A stretch of 64,000 nucleotides of DNA from Actinacidiphila oryziradicis (lineage in GTDB: Bacteria > Actinomycetota > Actinomycetes > Streptomycetales > Streptomycetaceae). This document shows, piece after piece, positions 42,241-51,931 of the stretch. The notes under the pieces were generated by a model. It saw only the letters and a program-made list of their open reading frames with translations, was not told the origin of the DNA and ran no database searches. The stretch lies in contig NZ_SUMC01000007.1 of the NCBI RefSeq assembly GCF_005047355.1, forward strand, positions 1 through 64,000, read 5' to 3'. Position numbers and translations under genes: made by a program. Each line of letters begins with the position of its first letter. Position 1 is the stretch's first letter.

Positions 42241-42580
42241 CCTCTCCTTCCGGTCGGTGAGCTCGCGACGGACGTCAACGACCACGTGCCCGCGTACGTG
42301 GCCTCGCGTACCGTGGAGAATGCTCGACACCGCGCGGAAACCGGTCAACGGCGCCTCGGTCGTGCTCGTCGGAGTGGCCTACAAACGGGGGATCGGCGAT
42401 CTCCGGGAGTCGCCGGCGTTGGTGCCGTTGAGGCTCCAGGTGGAGAAGGCGACGATGCCCCGAAGTCCTGCGTGCCAACCCCGCTCGGAAATGCACCAGG
42501 GCAGAAGTCAATTTCCTGGCCAACGATCTGAGCAAGGCCACTGGCACGACCCTTCGTGTCCGAGTGAATCGTCGAACGCC
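42241..42580 (+). pseudogene. Decayed partial duplicate of the UDP-sugar dehydrogenase
   Basis: DNA from 42241 repeats the dehydrogenase gene from about 40924 (CCTCTCCTTCCGGT; then a nearly unbroken match through VNGASVVLVGVAYKRGIGDL and RESPA). Small indels break the frame early and unrelated sequence follows 42422. A second short match (TGGCACGACCC, GTGTCCGAGT at 42541-42566) corresponds to 41147-41171. The copy is non-functional. The rest of 42116-42698 has no gene. Confidence 0.9.
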
Positions 42581-42698
42581 AGCCCACGGTCGCCGTGCCT
42601 GGGGCAACCGGCCGGTGCTCCGCCGAACGAGTGGGATCTCTGCAGCCGGCAGTCGCAGGCGGTCATTTTCCTGTGGATGGTTGGCTAGCCTCGCGGGA

Positions 42699-43364
42699 AT
42701 GTCGATCAAGAACAGGATCAGCGATCCCGGCCAGCCCGGATCGCTGGCTCATCGCGCTCGTGCCAGGCGCTGGGCGGAGTTGCAGAAGCGATTTCCTGCA
42801 CTTGGTGAAATGCGGGTGCTCGACCTCGGCGGAGTACCCGAGTCCTGGCGGCTTGCGCCCGTCAGACCGGTTGAGGTGGTCACGGTCAACCTCGACTCTC
42901 GGATCCTGTCGGCTGACGAGCCGGGCGTGACTCCTCTGGTCGGGGACGCCTGCGCCCCACCAGTGCGGCTGCGCGCTGAGCGGTTCGACCTGGTCTACTC
43001 GAATTCTTTGTTCGAGCATGTTGGGGGTCATGCTAATCGACTGCGTCTCGCGGAGACAGTACACCGCATGTCCGGACGGCACTGGATCCAGACACCGAAC
43101 CGGTATTTTCCGATCGAACCGCATTGGGTATTTCCCGGTTTCCAGTTCCTACCGGTGCGGGCTCGCGCCGAGGTTTCGCGCCACTGGCCCTTCGGAAATA
43201 TCCGGTCGGCCAGTTTCGCCTCCGCCGTCGATGACGTGGCCTGGGTCGAACTGCTGAGTGCGACCGAGATGCGCCAGTATTTCCCCGATTCCGAGATCTG
43301 GCGCGAGCGGATCGCCGGGCTGCCGAAGTCACTCGTGGCGGTGTGTCAGGGTCTGAAGGGCTGA
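42699..43364 (+). CDS. SAM-dependent methyltransferase, type 11
   Basis: 221 aa from ATG 42699 with GCGGG upstream. Motif I is MRVLDLGGVPESW, motif II ends in VTVNLDS, and FDLVYSNSLFEHVGGHANR is the methyltransf_11 signature. The C-terminus with WIQTPNRYFPIEPHWVFPGF is typical of small cytoplasmic methyltransferases of polysaccharide loci. The acceptor is unknown. Confidence 0.85.
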   Translation: MSIKNRISDPGQPGSLAHRARARRWAELQKRFPALGEMRVLDLGGVPESWRLAPVRPVEVVTVNLDSRILSADEPGVTPLVGDACAPPVRLRAERFDLVYSNSLFEHVGGHANRLRLAETVHRMSGRHWIQTPNRYFPIEPHWVFPGFQFLPVRARAEVSRHWPFGNIRSASFASAVDDVAWVELLSATEMRQYFPDSEIWRERIAGLPKSLVAVCQGLKG

Positions 43365-44041
43365 TCGCCGTGGTCGCGGCCGACCGCGTCCCACGGACTC
43401 TTGGTCGCGTGGCTGTCCAAGCGAGGACGTGGAACTGCTTGGGGCGCACAATTTGGCGGCCAGCCTCGCATAGCGACGATGACTAGCGCCCGGCCGCGTT
43501 GTCGTCGGTCAGCACCGGGCTGGTTTCATCCTCCACCTTGCCGGAATCGGCCATCGTCCCGCTCCTCAGGTCGCCGATTCGCGCGATTTCTTACCTGAGA
43601 CTTCTCAGGCGGCTCGTCACTGGGCGGTGATGAAGACGCTGGTTGGGGAAAGCAGCGGTAGCACGAAGGTGAGGACGTTGCGGCACGGTCATCGAAGGTG
43701 ACGAGCACGCGAGCCGTGAGGGCGGCGCGGAGCTGGGCGTGTTGAGCCCGCGTGGTTCTCCCTCCGGCCCTGGTTGCCGCCGAACGAGGGAATATGCACC
43801 CGATCGGGGCGCAGAGCCACATAACGCCGCAGGATGCCTTATTTCATCTGATATACACAGTAACGGCGCTCGGTTCCTCCTCGCCAGTACTTCACCACTA
43901 CCTGTCAGGTCGCCGGCGAACGGGAGAGCCTGGGGAGAATCCGGTCGAGTGCTGCGGTTCGGCAAAAAACGTGGTGGCGATCCATCTGGGTGGCCAGCTG
44001 GGAACCAACGAGGTCTTGAGCCGGGGCTGGAGGTTATTGCG
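43365..44041. other. Decayed intergenic region between methyltransferase and glycosyltransferase
   Basis: No intact gene is convincing over 677 bp. A minus-strand frame at 43483-43554 has GGAG before ATG and begins MADSGKVEDETSPVLTDDN, but stops after 23 codons. The NodB-like remnant listed separately lies at 43617-43745. From 43746 to 44020 I see nothing beyond the ribosome binding site GGAGG of the next gene. Confidence 0.5.
43617..43745 (-). pseudogene. Remnant of a polysaccharide deacetylase (NodB-like) gene
   Basis: The minus strand reads ARVLVTFDD in one frame and, after a shift, NVLTFVLPLLSPTSVFITAQ then stop in another. Together these resemble the first NodB motif, VLVTFDDGYRNVLTxVLPLL. 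The downstream catalytic motifs are absent. Confidence 0.45.
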
Positions 44042-45277
44042 ATGCAGGTGCGTGAAGCGCGTGTAGGCGGCCTGCGGGTCGCAGTAGTGCACAGTTTCTA
44101 CGGCTCGGGCAGCCCCAGTGGGGAGAACCAGGCGGTGGAAGCCCAGATGCAGGCTCTGGGCAGGGCAGGACACAGCCCGCGCCTTGTGGCAGCGCGCACT
44201 GACGAACTCGGCCGCGCGCCCCTGTACCCGCTGCGGGCTGCCGTCACCGTGACGTCCGGCCGCGGCCGATCCCCCCTTGCCGAATTGCGGAGACTGCGCC
44301 CGGACGTCGTTCACGTGCACAACCTCTTCCCCAACTTCGGGCGTACCTGGCTGTCGCACTGGTCCGGTGCGGTCGTCGTGACCGTGCACAACTACCGGCC
44401 GCTGTGCGCCGCCGGGACGCTCTATCGGGAGGGGGCAGCCTGCACCCGCTGCCCGGACGGCGACCGCTGGGCCGGGCTGCGTCACGGCTGCTACCGGGGT
44501 TCACGGATGGCCACTGCGCCGCTGGCCTGGGCCGGCCGTCGCGGGGCCGGGGCCAATCCGTTGCTCGACCGTGCGGACCGAGTCGTAGTGCTGTCCGATA
44601 CGAGCCGTCAGATGTATCTGCGAACGGGGATCGCGCGGCACAAGCTCGTCCTCATCCCCAACTTCACCACCGACCTCGCCACGGCACCACAGCAGCCTGC
44701 CGGTACCGGGCTCGAACGCGACGCCAGGTGGGTCTTCGCTGGGCGGCTGTCCCCGGAGAAGGGCCTGTTGGAGCTGCTGCGCCTCTGGCCGGCCGACCAG
44801 CCACTGGATGTAGTGGGCGACGGGCCGCTGCTTGAGGACTGCCGCCGGGCCGCCCCTCAGGCGGTCCGTTTCCTGGGCACCCTGGACCACACAGAACTGC
44901 GCCGACGTCTGCCGTCCTGGCACGCACTGGTCTTCCCCAGCCGCTGGCTGGAGGGCGCTCCCCTCATTTACCCCGAGGCACTGGCCGCCGGGCTCCCGGT
45001 ACTGGCGTTCGCCGGCTCAGCCGTCGCCAACGCGGTGCGCCTGCACGGCACGGGCACGGTTATCGGTTGGGACGACCCTTTGGACGCGGCGCTGTCCGAT
45101 GCGGCCGAGCGCTTCCCTGGGCTGCGTCGCCACTGCCGGAACGTCTTCGAGCGGCACTACACGGAGCAGCAGTGGACCGCGCGCATCGAAGACGTCTACG
45201 CCGCCGTGATCGCTGCCCGCCAGGGCTCGGGTACCGGTCAGGACAGCACTCAGCTGAGAGGCCAGGAGACGCGGTGA
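44042..45277 (+). CDS. Glycosyltransferase, GT4 type
   Basis: 411 aa from ATG 44042, with GGAGG 8 nt upstream; the earlier open frame is non-coding in character. GT-B fold: GSGSPSGENQAVEAQMQAL at the donor/acceptor N-terminus, HVHNLFPNFGRTWL, then VFAGRLSPEKGLLELLR and PSRWLEGAPLIYPEALAAGL with the E-x7-E. A CTRCPDGDRWAGLRHGCY patch may bind zinc, as in related enzymes. It adds a sugar to the lipid-linked unit in the cytoplasm. The stop overlaps the next gene by 4 nt. Confidence 0.88.
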   Translation: MQVREARVGGLRVAVVHSFYGSGSPSGENQAVEAQMQALGRAGHSPRLVAARTDELGRAPLYPLRAAVTVTSGRGRSPLAELRRLRPDVVHVHNLFPNFGRTWLSHWSGAVVVTVHNYRPLCAAGTLYREGAACTRCPDGDRWAGLRHGCYRGSRMATAPLAWAGRRGAGANPLLDRADRVVVLSDTSRQMYLRTGIARHKLVLIPNFTTDLATAPQQPAGTGLERDARWVFAGRLSPEKGLLELLRLWPADQPLDVVGDGPLLEDCRRAAPQAVRFLGTLDHTELRRRLPSWHALVFPSRWLEGAPLIYPEALAAGLPVLAFAGSAVANAVRLHGTGTVIGWDDPLDAALSDAAERFPGLRRHCRNVFERHYTEQQWTARIEDVYAAVIAARQGSGTGQDSTQLRGQETR

Positions 45278-46419
45278 CTCCACGTCGAGTTCTCATCGTG
45301 CAGCCGTACATCCCGCAGTACCGGGTGCCGTTCTTCCAGCGACTCGCCGGCGACCTGCACGACCACGGCGTTCTGCTCACCGTCGCGCATGGCCGCCCGA
45401 CCGGCTCCCAGGCCCGCCGCGGTGACATTGGAGCACTTCCGGGGGCCGTGCCCCTGCCACAGCACGCGTTCCGTCTGGGCGGCCGCACCATGCTGTGGCG
45501 GCGGTTGGGTGACCTCGCCCACCACTGCGACGCCGTGGTGTTGGAGCAGGCGCTTCACAATCTGGAGGCGTACCCGCTGCTGGCCAGTGCCCGGCTGCGC
45601 GGCGGTCCGGCCGTCTGCCTCTGGGGTCACGGTCGCACCTACGGTGACCGCCCGACGGCGGCGGAACGCGCTTTGAAGGACGCGCTCACGCGCCGCGCCG
45701 ACTGGTTCTTCGCATACACCGACGCCGGGGCCCGGCATGTCGTTCGCGGCGGGCTGCCCGCCGAGCGCGTCACGGTCGTGCGCAATTCCGTTGACACCGC
45801 CTCGATCGCCGCCGCCCTCGCCCGGATCACGCCGGGGCAGGTGCTGGCCTTCCGTGCCCGCTACGGTCTCACCGCCGGCCGTACCGCCCTCTTCCTCGGC
45901 GGCTTGGATGCGCCGAAACGGATTCCCTTCCTGATCGCGGCAGCCGAGCTGACGGCCCGCAGGCTGCCCGGATTTCGGCTGCTCGTGGCCGGGGACGGCG
46001 CGCATCGCGGACTCGTCGAGCAGGCAGCCGCCCGGCCCGGCTCGCCAGTGATCCGCCTCGGGCCGGTTACCGACGCGGAAGGCAAGGCTCTGCTGGGCGC
46101 CGCGGGCGACGTGCTGCTCATGCCCGGTGCGGTGGGGCTGGCAGCAGTGGACTCCCTGGCACTGTCCACTCCCATGATCACCACCCCCTGCGCGGCGCAT
46201 GGCCCCGAGTTCGACTACCTCCAACACGACCGCAATGCACTCATCGTCCCCGGTGGGGAAGCCGAATTTGCAGATGAGGTGGTCTCCCTGCTCGCCGACC
46301 CCGGCCGGCTCTCGGCGCTCCGTCGGGCGGCCCGCGAGGACGCACGCCACTACTCGGGGGAGGTCATGAGCGCCCGTTTCACCGGCGGACTGCTGCGGTT
46401 GATCGGCACAGGGAACTGA
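45274..46419 (+). CDS. Glycosyltransferase, GT4 type
   Basis: 381 aa from GTG 45274, overlapping the upstream stop. The N-terminus RRVLIVQPYIPQYRVPFFQR and the later ALFLGGLDAPKRIPFLIAAA and LLVAGDGAHRGLVE are typical. The last E-x7-E element is replaced by LMPGAVGLAAVDSLALSTPM, a variant found in lipid-linked sugar transferases. Translationally coupled to its neighbour, so both probably act in sequence. Donor and linkage are unknown. Confidence 0.85.
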   Translation: MTPRRVLIVQPYIPQYRVPFFQRLAGDLHDHGVLLTVAHGRPTGSQARRGDIGALPGAVPLPQHAFRLGGRTMLWRRLGDLAHHCDAVVLEQALHNLEAYPLLASARLRGGPAVCLWGHGRTYGDRPTAAERALKDALTRRADWFFAYTDAGARHVVRGGLPAERVTVVRNSVDTASIAAALARITPGQVLAFRARYGLTAGRTALFLGGLDAPKRIPFLIAAAELTARRLPGFRLLVAGDGAHRGLVEQAAARPGSPVIRLGPVTDAEGKALLGAAGDVLLMPGAVGLAAVDSLALSTPMITTPCAAHGPEFDYLQHDRNALIVPGGEAEFADEVVSLLADPGRLSALRRAAREDARHYSGEVMSARFTGGLLRLIGTGN

Positions 46420-46635
46420 GCTACCCGGCAATCGGGTGTTGCCGCACATTCCGCTCGGGCGAGGTCACTTCAACACGCGGGCAGATATGAGACATCCACA
46501 GGAAAACCGCTGCTAGCGTGCGCATTATGTCTGAATTGTGTCACAGGGGTTCCCCGTAGCCGGATCGCCGCAGTGGCAGCCGTTCTGGTCCGGCCCTATA
46601 CGTGGCACCAGCCGCGCTACACCCAGGAGGCATCG

Positions 46636-47769
46636 ATGGATCAGGGGCTTGCCCAGGGCTCCGTGCGTGTCCTGCACGTGCTCAACGAACTGCGGGCCTC
46701 CGGCGCCGAATTGATGCTGCACAGCGCTGCCACGGAATGGAAGAAGCACGGCGTTGAAGCACACCTTCTTGCAGTGGCCCCGACCGTCGGCACCTTCGCG
46801 GACAGATTGCGCGTGGCCGGCTATCGCGTCGCCCATGAATTGGATGATCCGCTCTGGCGCCTCCCCGCTCGATTCCGGCGCCGCGTGGCAGCCGGCAGGT
46901 ACGACGTGGTCCACCTGCACGCCGAACGGGGGAGTTTCTGGCTCGGTTTGGCCGCGCTCAGCACCGGAGCCACAGTCGTTCGTACCGTACACAATGCGTT
47001 CGGATTCCGTGGCCTTCTGCGAGTGCAGCGTGCAGTGCAACGTGGAGTGCTCAGGTCGGCCGGTGTGGTCCATGTCTGCGTCGGTCCCAGCGTCGCGGAC
47101 AATGAACGTGGCACCTTCGGCAACCCGGCGGAAGTTGTTGAGAATTGGTATGACGAGATGTTCGTGCCGCCGACACTGCAACAACGTGCAGTGGCACGGA
47201 CGGAGCTGGGGCTGGACGATAGAGACCTCGTGGCCGTCAGTGTGGGTAACTGCTCCCCGGTCAAACGCCACGAAGCGGTACTGGAGGCAATGGTGCACCC
47301 GGACTGCCCCCCGCACCTGAAGTACGTGCACGTCGGCGAGGAGGTGGCGGCGCGGGACGAGCGCCGGCTCTCCGAACGGCTGGGCGTCGCTGATCGGGTG
47401 CGCTTCCTGGGACAGACTCACCCATTGGCCGCGTTGCACGCCGCGGATGTGTTTGTCATGCCGTCCGTGTACGAGGGCCTGAGTATCGCCGCAGTAGAAG
47501 CGCTCGCTACAGGACTCCCGGCAGTTCTGACGGACGCTCCGGGGCTCCGGGACCTAGCGGAGGACAACTCGGCCGTGACGCTGATCGACATCACTCCGGG
47601 GGGCTTCGCCAAGGCGATCGGCCAGGCCGCACGCTTGTCCGCGGGAAGGCACCGTGATGGCGTTCCGCGGGACGTTGACGCGGTCCGGAACCGGTTCGGC
47701 ATGGGGCGCGGCGTGGCACAGTACGTCGACATCTACCGGCGCACGTGGGGGCCTCCTCGCCGCTCCTGA
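46636..47769 (+). CDS. Glycosyltransferase, GT4 type
   Basis: 377 aa from ATG 46636, with AGGAGG upstream. LHVLNELRASGAELMLHSAA at the N-terminus, VGNCSPVKRHEAVLEAM in the middle and MPSVYEGLSIAAVEALATGL with E-x7-E define a GT-B retaining transferase. A 216-bp gap upstream, including a TAGCGT-like -10 near 46513, may carry a separate promoter. Base composition looks somewhat less GC-rich than in the genes before it. Confidence 0.88.
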   Translation: MDQGLAQGSVRVLHVLNELRASGAELMLHSAATEWKKHGVEAHLLAVAPTVGTFADRLRVAGYRVAHELDDPLWRLPARFRRRVAAGRYDVVHLHAERGSFWLGLAALSTGATVVRTVHNAFGFRGLLRVQRAVQRGVLRSAGVVHVCVGPSVADNERGTFGNPAEVVENWYDEMFVPPTLQQRAVARTELGLDDRDLVAVSVGNCSPVKRHEAVLEAMVHPDCPPHLKYVHVGEEVAARDERRLSERLGVADRVRFLGQTHPLAALHAADVFVMPSVYEGLSIAAVEALATGLPAVLTDAPGLRDLAEDNSAVTLIDITPGGFAKAIGQAARLSAGRHRDGVPRDVDAVRNRFGMGRGVAQYVDIYRRTWGPPRRS

Positions 47770-47852
47770 ACAGATCCCCAGTGACCTCATGTGCTGCTTC
47801 GCAACAATGCAGACCACCCATGAAAGGGTGATTCGCCATCGACGCCCCCGTC

Positions 47853-48932
47853 GTGCTGCACCTCAGTAATCAGGCTACCTGCGGTCCGAATATGGAGTTC
47901 GCCCGTGCTTTCGCCCGCCTTGCAGCCGACGGCTTGCTTGTCCATGTGCCGGTCGCGGCACAGGCCTTGCTGCGGGAAACCGACCGTGAGACTGCACTGC
48001 ACATCATGCGACGGACGGCTCGGAAAGTTGCCCCGGATCTGGTTTTTGTCCAGTCCCCGCATGGGTTCCCCTGGACGGCCGAGGTGGTCGGCGCACTCCT
48101 GGGTGACATCGGTTCACCTCCGGTCGTCTACTGGGAGGGCGATGCCTGGGGCGGCCGCAAGCAGTTGAACGCGAGTTCCGCCGCTTGGCTCAGCCATGCC
48201 GACCATGTCTTCAGCGTCGCAATTGGTGAGCAGGCCGCCTTATTGGGTCGCTACGCCAGAGCCGCCGTACGCTATGTGCCGAACGTGCTGCCCAGTCACC
48301 TAATGGACGCAGACGGGGAATCCGTGCCCGAACCGGGGCAGGCCACGCTCGATGTCGCCCTGATCGGCAGCTGCTACGTCCGGTTCGGAATCCTGGAACG
48401 CGTGGACGGAGCCGGGGAACGGCACCGCCTCACACGTCGGCTTTGCTCGCTCCCGAATTGCCGCGTGGCACTGTACGGACACGGCTGGCGTGGCCCGGCG
48501 GCCCAGGGGCCAGTCGCGTACAACCGACAGCCCGCCGCGTTGCGCAACGCACGGATCAGCGTCGGGTGGGACCACTACCGTCGCTACACGGGCTACTTCT
48601 CCGACCGTCTTCCGATCAGTATGTATGCGGGCAGAGTGCATGTTTCCTCCCGACCCCCTGAAGCCGCCTGGCTCCCCGACCGGGACAGTGGACTGCACCT
48701 GGTGGACAGCCCCGCGGAGGCAGTGGACCGGGTTCGTGAGCTTCTCCTCGGAGATCCCCGGGAACTGCACGCCGCTGGCTTGCGCGCCCATCGCTGGGTG
48801 AGGGATCGGCTCACTGACCTCCACGCTCTGCAATACATGCTGGGTGGTGAATTGTCAGCACTGCCCACGCCTCCCAAGGACCCCTGGCTTGCGGTATCCG
48901 AACTCACCCCCCGCCTGCAGGCCGCCGTATGA
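47853..48932 (+). CDS. Glycosyltransferase, CgeB/GT1_2-like
   Basis: 359 aa. The listed GTG 47853 lacks a ribosome binding site at normal distance. ATC at 47838, 9 nt after AAAGGG, is an attractive alternative (a rare start codon adding five residues). The N-terminus MLHLSNQATCGPNMEFARAF and the C-terminal ISVGWDHYRRYTGYFSDRLP, then GLHLVDSPAEAVDRVRELL, match the CgeB-like family used for surface polysaccharides. It ends with a 4-nt overlap with the flippase gene. Confidence 0.75.
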   Translation: MLHLSNQATCGPNMEFARAFARLAADGLLVHVPVAAQALLRETDRETALHIMRRTARKVAPDLVFVQSPHGFPWTAEVVGALLGDIGSPPVVYWEGDAWGGRKQLNASSAAWLSHADHVFSVAIGEQAALLGRYARAAVRYVPNVLPSHLMDADGESVPEPGQATLDVALIGSCYVRFGILERVDGAGERHRLTRRLCSLPNCRVALYGHGWRGPAAQGPVAYNRQPAALRNARISVGWDHYRRYTGYFSDRLPISMYAGRVHVSSRPPEAAWLPDRDSGLHLVDSPAEAVDRVRELLLGDPRELHAAGLRAHRWVRDRLTDLHALQYMLGGELSALPTPPKDPWLAVSELTPRLQAAV

Positions 48933-50389
48933 ATGTGGCCGATCGGGATCGTGCGCAGCCCCACGCAGCCCGCTCGGTCATCGCCAGTCTGGGCTGGAAC
49001 TACGTCGGCGCCACGGTGGCCGTGCCGCTCCAACTCGCCTACACGGCTTACACCGGACGTACGGTGGCTCTCAGTTCCTTCGGCTCCTACGCCATCGCGC
49101 TGACGATGGTCCAACTCGTCGGATTCTTCGCCAACGCCGGACTGTCCGCCCACCTTCTCCGAGCCGAGCGGCTCACCCTCCAGACCGTGCGCGCGGCCAG
49201 GCATCTGAGTGTGGTCTCCGGCGTCATCGGATTCGCTCTCATCGAAACAGTGGCGCCGATCTGCGGGGCGTTGTGGCGGATGCCCGAGCTCATTCCGTTC
49301 ATGCGTCTGCTGGGGTACCAATTCCTGTTCCAGCCCGTCGTCACTGTCACAATCGCCGTGCTGCGCCGTGCCGGCCGGGCCCGTGCCGCCGTAACCGCCG
49401 AGGTAGCAGGCCAGTCGACGGGCTTCGCCGTGAGCGTGTTGCTTCTGGCCTGCGGGTGGAACCCGCTTGGGCTGGCCGCTGCCCAGCCCGCCTCCGCAGT
49501 CGCGTCACTTACCGTCGCCACGTTGTGGCTTCACCGGTGTGCGCTTTCCAGTGGACCACCAGTAGGGGCACGGGACCTTCTGGCGCCATCTGGGTTCCTC
49601 GCCGGTTACAGCCTGGTTCAGTTCGTCACCAACAGTGTTCCGATGTGGGTCGCGGGCCGGTTGTTCGGGCCCGGTACCACCGGGTCCTACTCCCGTGCTG
49701 CTCTCCTCACCGGGTTGCCCCTCACGTTCCTGGCCCAAGGGCTGGTCTGGGCAGCCACCCCGGCACTCGCGGAACGGCAAGGACTGGGCATTCCTCTGGG
49801 CCGCTCGGTGGAGCACACGCTTTGCATGGCTTCGGCCACAGCTTTCATCGGCTTCGGCGCGATGGCCGGGTTCGGGCCCGCCGCGCTCAGCCTGTTGCTC
49901 GGGCCGGGCTGGGGGGCGGCCGCAGCGCTGGTGCCCATGCTCGCGCTAGGCGCGGCCATGGCTCTGCTGTGCTCTTTCGGTGGTTCCATCGACCAGGTGC
50001 GCGGCGCGCCGCGTGCTTTGATCGGGACGCAACTCGCTGTCATGACCGCCACTGCGGCCGGCGTTGTCGCGGCCGCTGCGTTGCACAGCATCGTCGTGCT
50101 GGCCGGGGCGGCAGCGGCCGGGCAGGCTGTGGGACATCTGTCTCAGCTGATGCGCTGGCATCGCAGCGGCCTGCTGCGCGTGGGTGTCGCCTTGCGTATG
50201 CATCTGATCCATGCCGCCGTCGGCGCGGCACTCGGTGGGACGGCCGCTCTGGGTGCCGACGGCCGGTCTCGAACGGCTGCTGTGATGTGCAGCCTCGCGG
50301 CGATGCTGCCAGTCGTTGTTGGCTGCGCGCTCTTGCGGCGACGGCTGCCCCTGTACGCGGCAGCCGTCGCCGTTGGACTGAACCGATAG
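48929..50389 (+). CDS. Wzx-type polysaccharide flippase
   Basis: 486 aa, ATG overlapping the preceding stop. About 12-14 TM helices are visible, with the MATE/PST-like segments GRTVALSSFGSYAIALTMVQ, FGPGTTGSYSRAALLTGLPL and LGPGWGAAAALVPMLALGAA. It should move the lipid-linked unit across the membrane. It is convergent with the polymerase gene; 54 nt lie between the stops. Confidence 0.88.
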   Translation: MNVADRDRAQPHAARSVIASLGWNYVGATVAVPLQLAYTAYTGRTVALSSFGSYAIALTMVQLVGFFANAGLSAHLLRAERLTLQTVRAARHLSVVSGVIGFALIETVAPICGALWRMPELIPFMRLLGYQFLFQPVVTVTIAVLRRAGRARAAVTAEVAGQSTGFAVSVLLLACGWNPLGLAAAQPASAVASLTVATLWLHRCALSSGPPVGARDLLAPSGFLAGYSLVQFVTNSVPMWVAGRLFGPGTTGSYSRAALLTGLPLTFLAQGLVWAATPALAERQGLGIPLGRSVEHTLCMASATAFIGFGAMAGFGPAALSLLLGPGWGAAAALVPMLALGAAMALLCSFGGSIDQVRGAPRALIGTQLAVMTATAAGVVAAAALHSIVVLAGAAAAGQAVGHLSQLMRWHRSGLLRVGVALRMHLIHAAVGAALGGTAALGADGRSRTAAVMCSLAAMLPVVVGCALLRRRLPLYAAAVAVGLNR

Positions 50390-50443
50390 TTGTCTGGCAT
50401 CTGGCATCCGGACCGCGGTGGGTACCGACCAGGCGGGTTCTGA

Positions 50444-51931
50444 TCATTGTCGCATGGCGTCGGGAGGAAGAGCGTCAGCGTAGGACGGGACGTCGGAACG
50501 AGAGGTGATCGGGCTCGTCCGGTCCGTCGGCTCGGTCACAGTCGTCGCGCTGAGTACGCCTCTGCGGGCGCGCCACAGGCAGAAGCCGAGCAGCACTCCT
50601 TGTTCCATGGAGGCGGCGAAGGACACGAAGAACACCAGTTGGCCCACGATCATCAAACGCAGAGCCAGGACGGCGTATCCACTGCGGATGAGTTGGCGCC
50701 AGATCAGGACATACAGCACCACCAGCACCATGAGACCGATCAGGCCCAGACGCAACACGACGTGCAGGTAGTAGTCGTGCGGGGAAACGGCGACGAGTGC
50801 GCCCTTGATGTAGCGGTCGTATCCGGATCCGAAGGGGCCCCCGGTCAGCCACTGCACCAGCGAGCGTGGCTCGTTCAGCAGATCCTGCCATCCGAGCACC
50901 CGCCAGGCGAACGTGCTGTGATCCCCCTGGGTCTCCGCCGCCGAGTCACTGAGTACGCCCCCGATCCTGCCGAAGGCGCCGACTGCGAACGCAAGCGCTG
51001 TCATGGACAGCGCAGTGGCTCCTGCGACCGCGGAGGTGATGCGTTGTCCGGCCCTGACTGGACGTAGCGCCCACCAGGTAACGGCCATGGCTCCACCTGC
51101 CATCCAGACGCTGCGCTGCTGCAGCAGGATGATGAAAGCCAGAAGCACCGCAGCCCCGAGGAGCTTGCCGCGGCGTCGCAGGGCAGTGGCCGTTCGGTCA
51201 GCCCCGAGTGGGCACATCAGCAGGGCAGCACCTTGGACCAGAACAAGGGCGGCGGCCGCGGGGACCGGCCGTGGGTCCACCTCCACGCCGCCAACGGTGA
51301 CATGAGCAGTGACCGGATGCAGGCCGATGGATGCCCAGCCGACCAGGCACAACACGGCGTAAGCGGCGACGGACGCCAACCAGGTTCTGGTTACGGCTCG
51401 GTCCAGGGCAGCGCTCAGGGGCGTAGTGGCGACGTACAAGGCAGCGGCGAGAACACACCAGAAGGCGCCCCGACCGTCGTTTCCGACCGCCTGCAGGCCA
51501 AATGTGGCGATACCGCGCGCAGCGGACCACCCGGCAAGGGCAATCAGGATCAGTAGAGGCAGCATTCCGGCCCGGGCCGGTAGACCGTGGCGCAGCAGGC
51601 GTGCGACTCCGATACAGAACGCGCAGATGGCCAGGGCATCGGCGGGATAGATACTGACGCCGAGGCTCATGGCGGGTAGCTGGCCCCCAGCCGCCACCGT
51701 CCAGACCTGGACGCCCAGCAGCAATCCGACACCGATCGTGCTGTGCCGGGCCATAACCCACAGCAGGTTGCCTGCGAGTGTCAATCCGACGAGCAGTAAC
51801 AGCAAGGTGTCTGGGCTGACAGGAAGGGGTCGCACCGTGAATCCGTCCAGGTGTCGAGGGGAAAGCGCCGAAATTGGGCGACGTACGCCGGGACCGCCGA
51901 CGAGGTCAGCCGGAGCGTCGGCCGTGGGCAC
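50444..51931 (-). CDS. Wzy-like O-antigen polymerase/ligase
   Basis: 495 aa with about 12 TM helices. The last large external loop (AETQGDHSTFAWRVLGWQDL, then LTGGPFGSGYDRYIKG and VSPHDYYLHVVLRLGL) has the Wzy_C pattern including the H-x-Y after the loop. It polymerises repeat units outside the membrane. The start overlaps the upstream GT2 gene by 26 nt, so the last gene of the gmd-GT2-wzy operon is translated with it. Confidence 0.85.
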   Translation of the reverse strand: MPTADAPADLVGGPGVRRPISALSPRHLDGFTVRPLPVSPDTLLLLLVGLTLAGNLLWVMARHSTIGVGLLLGVQVWTVAAGGQLPAMSLGVSIYPADALAICAFCIGVARLLRHGLPARAGMLPLLILIALAGWSAARGIATFGLQAVGNDGRGAFWCVLAAALYVATTPLSAALDRAVTRTWLASVAAYAVLCLVGWASIGLHPVTAHVTVGGVEVDPRPVPAAAALVLVQGAALLMCPLGADRTATALRRRGKLLGAAVLLAFIILLQQRSVWMAGGAMAVTWWALRPVRAGQRITSAVAGATALSMTALAFAVGAFGRIGGVLSDSAAETQGDHSTFAWRVLGWQDLLNEPRSLVQWLTGGPFGSGYDRYIKGALVAVSPHDYYLHVVLRLGLIGLMVLVVLYVLIWRQLIRSGYAVLALRLMIVGQLVFFVSFAASMEQGVLLGFCLWRARRGVLSATTVTEPTDRTSPITSRSDVPSYADALPPDAMRQ

